From a virus, in the IMG/VR virus record IMGVR_UViG_3300031576_000209, positions 1-34,407 of that record: a DNA stretch of 34,407 bases. One strand, written 5' to 3'. The notes below the pieces were generated by a model. The model did not search any database and had not been told where the DNA came from. It saw nothing but the letters and a program-made list of their open reading frames with translations. Within the stretch, counting starts at the first letter, position 1; each line of letters begins with the position of its first letter. The translations under genes and the position numbers were made by a program. Positions 29,082 through 34,407 of this stretch are shown piece by piece.

Positions 29082-30880
29082 TGGCAGACGACCTGAAAGC
29101 ACGCCTGCTCGGCCACATCTACGGCATGGATGGCAAGAAGGCCACGGCCGCCCGTGACCTTTGGGCGCAGCACGAGGACGAGCTTGGCCCCATGCCGAAG
29201 GTCATGGTGGACCAGATCGAGGACGGCATGACGACGTTCTTGACGGACGAGGACGAGCCGACCACGTTCACGACCAAGACGACCGGCCGGTTCGAGGGCG
29301 AGTGGCTTGGAGACGGCAAGCCGGCCTCCGTGCGCGCCATGGAAGCGAAGCGCCGGCAGCTTGAGGAAGGACGCGAGGTCGGGACCCCCGACTACACGCT
29401 GCCCGGAGAGATGCGCCCGCTTGGCATGGGGGCTGAGACGGGCACGCCCGAGATGGCCGGCAAAGTGGCGCGCGAGGTGGCGGGGTTCGGGGCTGGGCTG
29501 CTCACGGGCGGTCTCGGCGGCGCGGCGGTGCGAGCGGCACTGCCGGCCATGCGGGCCGCGCGCGCGGCAGCAACGCCACTCGTCGGCGGCGCAGCCGGCG
29601 CGGCGTACGGCGGCGTGACCGGCGGCACGGAAGGCGCCATCGAGGGGGGCACCCTAGGTTTGGCGCTGGAGCCCGCGGCGGCGGGCCTTGCGGCAGGAGG
29701 GCGAGCGGCGGTGGGCTCCGGGCTCGACGTTCTGAGGGCGACCAAGGCGGGCCAGGCATTGGAGAGGTTGCGCGGAGCCGGTTACCGGAAACTGCCGGAG
29801 AAGATTCCGGGGGCCATGCCGGAAGACGCGCGTCTCAAGGCCGCTGAGGCAGCGGCAAAAAAAACGGGTAGGGAAGCCTCGGTGACGCTCATGGGAAAGC
29901 CCGAGGCGTTGGGCAAGGACCCGGGGAAGCTCGTGGCCGTATACGAGCGGCGGTTCGGTAAGCCGTACGAGGCGGAACTTGCCGTCGCCGACGCGTCCCC
30001 GGAAGCGTCGAAACTCGTCGAGGGGGCCGATGCGATATGGGAGTCGCTTGAGAAGTCCCTGAAGAACAAGGAATGGACGGAAGCAGAGCGGTCCTCCATC
30101 TCGGACGCGACCGACGCGGTTGTCGCGGCCATCGACGAGGGAATGACGAACAAGACAGCGCTGCAAATCCGCCGGCACCTCGACCACGTAGCTCGCGCGG
30201 CGGGGTCTACCGGGAAAAGTCCGAAGGATGTCGCGCTGGCGGACGCAGCACAGCGCGCGCGTGAGATCGTCGCCCGTGGCCCGTACGCCAAGGCGAGCGA
30301 AATCTACAAGAGCGGGCAGGACTGGATCCAAGAGGCCCGCGTTCGGCTTGGTCTTCCGACCAAGCGGGAGGGCGAGTTGTTGCCGGAAATGGAAAAGGTC
30401 GGCAGAACACTAGCGGCCCCGGCGGAGACCAAGGGACGGCTCGGCGGCATGCCGCAGAAGTACCCGGAACTGGCGTCGGAAATCGGCGCCGCGGAAGCGG
30501 CCCGGGCGGCAAGTCTCAAAACGACAGGCGAGGCCGCCGCCTTGCAAGAGGCGCTTGACGTGCTCACCTACCGTCCTGGGGCCGGGGTGCCGGCCGCCGC
30601 GTCGGCGGCGCTGTATGCCGCTGGTGCACCGGGCAGAGCGGTCGCTGGCGCGACGGCGGCAAGAGGCGGCTTGCAACTGGCAGCGCCGTTCACCGGACGC
30701 GCGTTGATTCCCGGGCTCGAATCCGTCCAGCGCACCTTGCGGCCACGCGGCGTCTCCCCCGTCCCGTTCTTGCTGCCGGCCGGGAGCTTCTTGCAGGACG
30801 CCCTGGAACAGCGCAGGCTGGACGCGGAGCGGCAACGGTTGGAAACAGAGGAGATCCTTCGCGGCCTTCAAGGAGAGTAG
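29081..30880 (+). CDS. Large Ala/Gly-rich virion protein with membrane segment, probable ejection protein
   Basis: The 599-residue product has a helical N-terminus (ARLLGHIYGMDGKKATAARD), then a glycine-zipper/alanine hydrophobic region at ~130-220 (VAGFGAGLLTGGLGGAAV, GGAAGAAYGGVTGGTEGAI) likely to insert in a membrane, and a long helical second half. A second Ala-rich stretch lies near 490-560 (AAASAALYAAGAPGRAVAGA). This is the third large protein of the block and fits a P22 gp20/gp16-like ejectosome subunit. I see no lysozyme or transglycosylase active site, which some ejection proteins carry. Its ATG overlaps the previous stop. Confidence 0.65.
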   Translation: MADDLKARLLGHIYGMDGKKATAARDLWAQHEDELGPMPKVMVDQIEDGMTTFLTDEDEPTTFTTKTTGRFEGEWLGDGKPASVRAMEAKRRQLEEGREVGTPDYTLPGEMRPLGMGAETGTPEMAGKVAREVAGFGAGLLTGGLGGAAVRAALPAMRAARAAATPLVGGAAGAAYGGVTGGTEGAIEGGTLGLALEPAAAGLAAGGRAAVGSGLDVLRATKAGQALERLRGAGYRKLPEKIPGAMPEDARLKAAEAAAKKTGREASVTLMGKPEALGKDPGKLVAVYERRFGKPYEAELAVADASPEASKLVEGADAIWESLEKSLKNKEWTEAERSSISDATDAVVAAIDEGMTNKTALQIRRHLDHVARAAGSTGKSPKDVALADAAQRAREIVARGPYAKASEIYKSGQDWIQEARVRLGLPTKREGELLPEMEKVGRTLAAPAETKGRLGGMPQKYPELASEIGAAEAARAASLKTTGEAAALQEALDVLTYRPGAGVPAAASAALYAAGAPGRAVAGATAARGGLQLAAPFTGRALIPGLESVQRTLRPRGVSPVPFLLPAGSFLQDALEQRRLDAERQRLETEEILRGLQGE

Positions 30881-30883
30881 GAC

Positions 30884-31321
30884 ATGCACAACATCGGACC
30901 CATCACGCTCGGCACGAACGCGACGCCGCTTCCCGGCAACAGCCAGCACACCTACGTCGTGGACTCGACGCGGTTCAACGATGGCGGGTGGACGGCGGGG
31001 GCCGCGGCGGCGGCGCCCGGCAAGAACCGCGGCGTGCTTGGCGGATCGCGCATTGCCGGGACGATACTGCCCACGGGGCAGGCCGTGACGGTCATCTACG
31101 AGCTTCTGACCGACTACGACGGCACCACGGCGGCGGCGTTCGAGCAGGACACGAACGGGCCCGGCGGTGGTTCGCAGGTGGTGGCGGCCGGGACGACACA
31201 GCCGTTCTCGTGGCTGCCGCATGCGGTGGACTACCGCATCCGGATCCTGGCCGGGGCGACTGCGCCGACGACGCTCAAGACGACTTGCCAGATCGTGTGG
31301 GACCGGAGCGCCGGGGTCTAG
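30884..31321 (+). CDS. Small beta-rich structural protein
   Basis: The 145-residue product starts MHNIGPITLGTNATPLPGN and alternates hydrophobic strands (TYVVDSTRFNDGG, AVTVIYELLTDYDG, HAVDYRIRILAG, TCQIVWDRSAGV), like a small jelly-roll or immunoglobulin-type domain used in virion surface proteins. AAGGAG precedes the start. It lies between the ejection block and the fibres and could be a fibre accessory or attachment part; no specific family is recognised. Confidence 0.6.
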   Translation: MHNIGPITLGTNATPLPGNSQHTYVVDSTRFNDGGWTAGAAAAAPGKNRGVLGGSRIAGTILPTGQAVTVIYELLTDYDGTTAAAFEQDTNGPGGGSQVVAAGTTQPFSWLPHAVDYRIRILAGATAPTTLKTTCQIVWDRSAGV

Positions 31322-31324
31322 TCG

Positions 31325-33586
31325 ATGGCCGTCGTGCCCATCTCGTACGGGCCTTCCCCTCGCAACTGGTTGAAGGGGCAGGACGTGGCAAGCGCGTCCA
31401 CGCTCGCCATCGGCACGGACGGCAACACGTTCGACGTGACCGGCGCGGTCCAGATCGACTACATCTCGACCAAGGCTCTCCGGCCGGGCCACACGATCCT
31501 TCTCAAGTTCGAGGGGGCGCCGAACCTCAACCACAACGCCAGCAGCGTGCCGGCGAACACCGCGTCGATGCTGCTCTCGGGAGACGTGGACTTCCCTACG
31601 AGCGCCGGGAACATCATCGAGCTTTGGTACGACGGCACCAACTGGCGCGAGATCACCAGGAACACGTCGTCGGGCACGGGCGGTGGGTCGTCGGCCGTGG
31701 CGAACTGGACGGCGACGCTGGCGCGGTACTTCCTCATCGACTACGACGGTGGGAGCGACAGCAACGACGGCTACATCGACGCGGCGGCCGGCTCGACGCT
31801 GGCGCCGGCTGGCAAGGCCATCAAAACCATCGAGCGCTTCCACCAGATCTTCCCGCGCTTCGGCAACGGACGCATGGCCGTCGTCCTGGTCAAGCCGCGC
31901 GCAGTGGGCGCCACGTACCGCAACGTCGCGGACACCGCCGACGACGGATTCGACTTCAACGGCGTGACTGGCTACTCGTACCTCCTGCGGCGAGGGTCCA
32001 CGGACCTCTCGAACGACGCCAGCGACCGCGTGACATGCGGGGCCATCGTCGCGACGGCCGGCCCGAACGGCGACAGCAGCTACACCGTCAGTGCCGGGAG
32101 CGTGAGTACGGTCACCAACGCGGCCGGGTCGTTCGGCGCGACGGACGCGCAGACGGGCTACCGGATCCGGTTCACCGGGAACGTGACCGCCGCGCTCGCC
32201 AACGTCACGCGGTTCATCCAACTGAACACGGGAACAGTGCTCACGCTCGGAACGGACCTCGGGACGGCACCGGCCGTGGGGGACTTCTTCTTCATCGAAC
32301 GGCCCGGGGTCCGCATCGCGCGGTTCCTTGATGGGATAGCCGACGGCGGGCGCATCCTGCTCGGGTCCAGCTACAACGACGACACCCGGGTCATCGCCGG
32401 CATCGGCATGACCGCGACGACCGCGAGTGGCGTGCTACAGGTGTCGTCCGGCGGCGCGACGCGCGTGGCGTTCTGCGAGCTTGTCACGTCCTCGACGAAC
32501 ACCGGGTTCAGCACGGTAACACCGTTTGGCAAGCTCTCCGTCACGTCTGCCTACTTCGACGAGACGGGCACGTCACGCACCGTCGGCGGCTTCCGGTCGA
32601 ACATGCACGTCAACCTCGTGGCGCTGCAACTCGCGGTGACGAGCTTCGCGGGCCTGCCGGCGACCGGGCGTGACACGTTCGTCGGTCTCGACACGATGGA
32701 CGTTGGCGGTTCGGGCAGCTTTTGGGTGCAAGCGCCACAGTGCCAGCGCGGTCAGGTGATGGCCGGCCCGAATAGCGTCACCGCACTGTCGCGCTTCGGC
32801 ACGGTGACGGCCACGGCGCGCCGGACGAAGATCAAGGGCTCGGCGCAGGCCTTGGAGTTCGTCGAGTGGTCCGGGCAAGTGTCATCGGTGGACTTCGAGA
32901 ACGTGACCAGCGGCGCCGGGTGCCTGCGCGTGCAGGGCACCGGTTCCAAGGTCGCCATCGACGACTGCGTCGGTTCGACCGGCAACACGGACGTGGGGTT
33001 CCAGATCGGCACGGAGTGCTTCGGCTGCACCATCGTCCTCGGCGTGCGCGTGGCGAACACCGTGACCGGCACGGCCGGCGACATCCGCCTGAACGACAAC
33101 ATCCTCACGACGCACGCGGCATTCACCATCACGAATCTGCCCGACGACAACGGCAACAACATCATCGGCACCGGTGACTCCATCGTGGCGCAGGCGGTGC
33201 AGATCGTGAACCAATCAGGCGCCACCTATGCCGTTGGAGACGTGCTGCGCGGCGACGGGACCACGAACCAGTCCACGAGCGCCCAGGCCAACACAGCGGC
33301 GAACGCCTCTGTCATCGGCTTCGCGCTGACGCCGAACACGAACACCACGGCTGGCTTCATGACCTTCGGCCCTTACGCGTGGGCCAACTTCGACGGCGCG
33401 CCGACTGCGGGCGCCATCGCCTACCTGTCTACGGGCACCGCCCGCAACCTCACCACGACCGTGCCGGCTGTTGCCGGGACGAACCAGAAGCTGCGCGTAG
33501 GACGGGTCATAAAGGTGAGCGGAACCCGGGGCATGGTGCGCTGCTCGACCGAAAACCTTGCCGTGCTGGCGGACGGAGCCGCGTAG
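31325..33586 (+). CDS. Tail fibre/spike 1 with shared N-terminal anchor
   Basis: The 753-residue protein starts with an anchor (~1-110: ISYGPSPRNWLKGQDVASAS, then NTFDVTGAVQIDYI and ELWYDGTNWREI) that is closely similar to the start of the next gene's product. It continues with IDYDGGSDSNDGYIDAA, IKTIERFHQIFPRFGNGRM and beta-helical rungs, and ends with a terminal domain (GDGTTNQSTSAQANTAANAS, AGAIAYLSTG). These are features of receptor-binding fibres or spikes that trimerise along a beta-helix. The specificity cannot be read from the sequence. No lyase active site is obvious. Confidence 0.75.
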   Translation: MAVVPISYGPSPRNWLKGQDVASASTLAIGTDGNTFDVTGAVQIDYISTKALRPGHTILLKFEGAPNLNHNASSVPANTASMLLSGDVDFPTSAGNIIELWYDGTNWREITRNTSSGTGGGSSAVANWTATLARYFLIDYDGGSDSNDGYIDAAAGSTLAPAGKAIKTIERFHQIFPRFGNGRMAVVLVKPRAVGATYRNVADTADDGFDFNGVTGYSYLLRRGSTDLSNDASDRVTCGAIVATAGPNGDSSYTVSAGSVSTVTNAAGSFGATDAQTGYRIRFTGNVTAALANVTRFIQLNTGTVLTLGTDLGTAPAVGDFFFIERPGVRIARFLDGIADGGRILLGSSYNDDTRVIAGIGMTATTASGVLQVSSGGATRVAFCELVTSSTNTGFSTVTPFGKLSVTSAYFDETGTSRTVGGFRSNMHVNLVALQLAVTSFAGLPATGRDTFVGLDTMDVGGSGSFWVQAPQCQRGQVMAGPNSVTALSRFGTVTATARRTKIKGSAQALEFVEWSGQVSSVDFENVTSGAGCLRVQGTGSKVAIDDCVGSTGNTDVGFQIGTECFGCTIVLGVRVANTVTGTAGDIRLNDNILTTHAAFTITNLPDDNGNNIIGTGDSIVAQAVQIVNQSGATYAVGDVLRGDGTTNQSTSAQANTAANASVIGFALTPNTNTTAGFMTFGPYAWANFDGAPTAGAIAYLSTGTARNLTTTVPAVAGTNQKLRVGRVIKVSGTRGMVRCSTENLAVLADGAA

Positions 33587-33590
33587 GACC

Positions 33591-34407
33591 ATGGCCACCC
33601 TACCAATCGCCTACGGCCCGCGCCTCCGCAACTTCATCAAGGGCACCGACATCGCGTCGGCGTCCACGCTCACACTGCCCACCGACGGCAACGTCTTCGA
33701 CGTGACCGGTACCACGACCATCAACCACCTCTCGACCATCGGCATCCCGAAGGGCTTCACGTTCATCCTGAAGTTCACCGCGGCGCTGACCCTGACCAAC
33801 AACGCTGGCGCGCCTCCCGCCAACACGGCGCCAGTGCTCCTCGCAAGCGGCGCCAACTTCACGACCGGCGCCAACAAGGGCATCACGCTGTTTTGGGATG
33901 GGACCAACTTCATCGAGGCGGTGCAAGGCTCCGGCGGTGGCGGAGGGGGTGCCCCCACGGGCGCGTCGTACGTCGTCATGGGTCTCGATGGCACGCTCAC
34001 AGCAGAGCGCGTGGCGACAACGAGTACCAGCGTCTCGGTCGTGGACGGTGGCGCCGGCGGCAGCGTCGAGTTCCGGCGCGCGGCCCTGACCGGTGACGTG
34101 ACAGCCTCCGCCAATGCCAACGCAACAACGGTTGCCAACGATGCGGTCACCTACGCCAAGATGCAGAACGTCTCGGCTGCGTCCCGTCTCGTCGGTCGCG
34201 GTAGTGCCGGGGGCGCGGGGGACCCAGAGGAAATTACACTGGGCAGCGGCCTCTCCATGTCTGGCACGGCACTCGCTGCCACGGCGTTCCCCAAGTTCCA
34301 CTTCTACTCAGACCAGTTCGACAACCCGAACTCCGCGAACTGGATCGTCAACTCGCTGGCCCCAGCCGCCGCCGACTCGCTCAACGCCGCGCTCACGGTG
34401 CGCCGGC
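33591..34407 (+). CDS. Tail fibre/spike 2, partial at the right edge
   Basis: The frame is open for 272 codons and leaves the window. Its anchor (IAYGPRLRNFIKGTDIASAS, then NVFDVTGTTTINHL and LFWDGTNFIEA) matches fibre 1 across ~110 residues. A Gly-rich linker follows (GSGGGGGGAPTGAS), then ALTGDVTASANANATTVAND and LVGRGSAGGAGDPEEITLG, a motif very common in phage tail fibres. TAGGACC lies just before the ATG, giving a rather short spacing to a partial ribosome-binding site. The receptor-binding end lies outside the window. Confidence 0.75.
   Translation, partial: MATLPIAYGPRLRNFIKGTDIASASTLTLPTDGNVFDVTGTTTINHLSTIGIPKGFTFILKFTAALTLTNNAGAPPANTAPVLLASGANFTTGANKGITLFWDGTNFIEAVQGSGGGGGGAPTGASYVVMGLDGTLTAERVATTSTSVSVVDGGAGGSVEFRRAALTGDVTASANANATTVANDAVTYAKMQNVSAASRLVGRGSAGGAGDPEEITLGSGLSMSGTALAATAFPKFHFYSDQFDNPNSANWIVNSLAPAAADSLNAALTVRR

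Noticed and set aside
30410-32221. Minus-strand frame of 603 codons opposite the ejection and fibre genes
   Set aside because: Arg/Gly/His-rich shadow of GC-rich coding on the other strand, crossing three well-supported genes.
1-34407. Integrase, repressor pair, attachment site or lysis genes
   Set aside because: None seen. The excisionase-like domain at 9961 alone is not evidence for lysogeny, and lysis genes may lie outside the window.

Overview
The window is a piece of a high-GC tailed-phage genome with short-tailed (podovirus) morphology. The order of its structural genes matches the P22 plan: terminase, portal, scaffold, capsid, gp4-like adaptor, gp10-like plug, ejection proteins, fibres. 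I see no integrase, DNA polymerase, primase, lysis gene or tRNA, and both ends cut through genes, so the genome continues on each side. The host cannot be named. The high GC and several promoters lying only 6-7 bases before a start codon (leaderless mRNAs) would suit an actinobacterial or similar host, but that is a weak inference.

Layout. Positions 1-9835 are on the minus strand and hold early genes in three transcription units. P9835 drives a chain of small proteins: two with export-like N-termini, zinc-knuckle proteins, a half-length sliding-clamp-like protein, a VRR-NUC-type nuclease and an HNH nuclease. P6237 drives a ParB-like protein with a zinc ribbon, an SF2 DEAH helicase and a ribbon-helix-helix protein, linked by 4-base ATGA overlaps. 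P3408 drives three small proteins, a Rad52/RecT-type annealing-protein candidate, a Cas4-like iron-sulfur nuclease candidate and a DUF7666-like protein. A divergent control region (9836-9960) separates the early genes from the plus-strand half. A 24-bp element there, next to the -35 of P9835, recurs next to the -35 of P3408.

Between the P9835 and P6237 units lies about 0.65 kb (6280-6967) without a convincing gene but full of nested complementary segments. Two of its helices contain G-U pairs only if the plus strand is the RNA, and it ends in a plus-strand intrinsic terminator. This looks like a large structured non-coding RNA.

The plus half (9961 to end) starts with a leaderless excisionase-type regulator and three unassigned genes in a purine-rich island. 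Then come the large terminase, portal, a GroES-like co-chaperonin candidate, scaffold, a head-associated protein, the major capsid protein, two related beta-helix proteins, a gp4-like adaptor, a pectate-lyase-fold tailspike, a gp10-like protein, a glycine-zipper protein, three large ejection-type proteins and two fibres sharing an N-terminal anchor. Together these make a complete packaging, head and short-tail module, with a recombination-based early module that probably uses the host polymerase.
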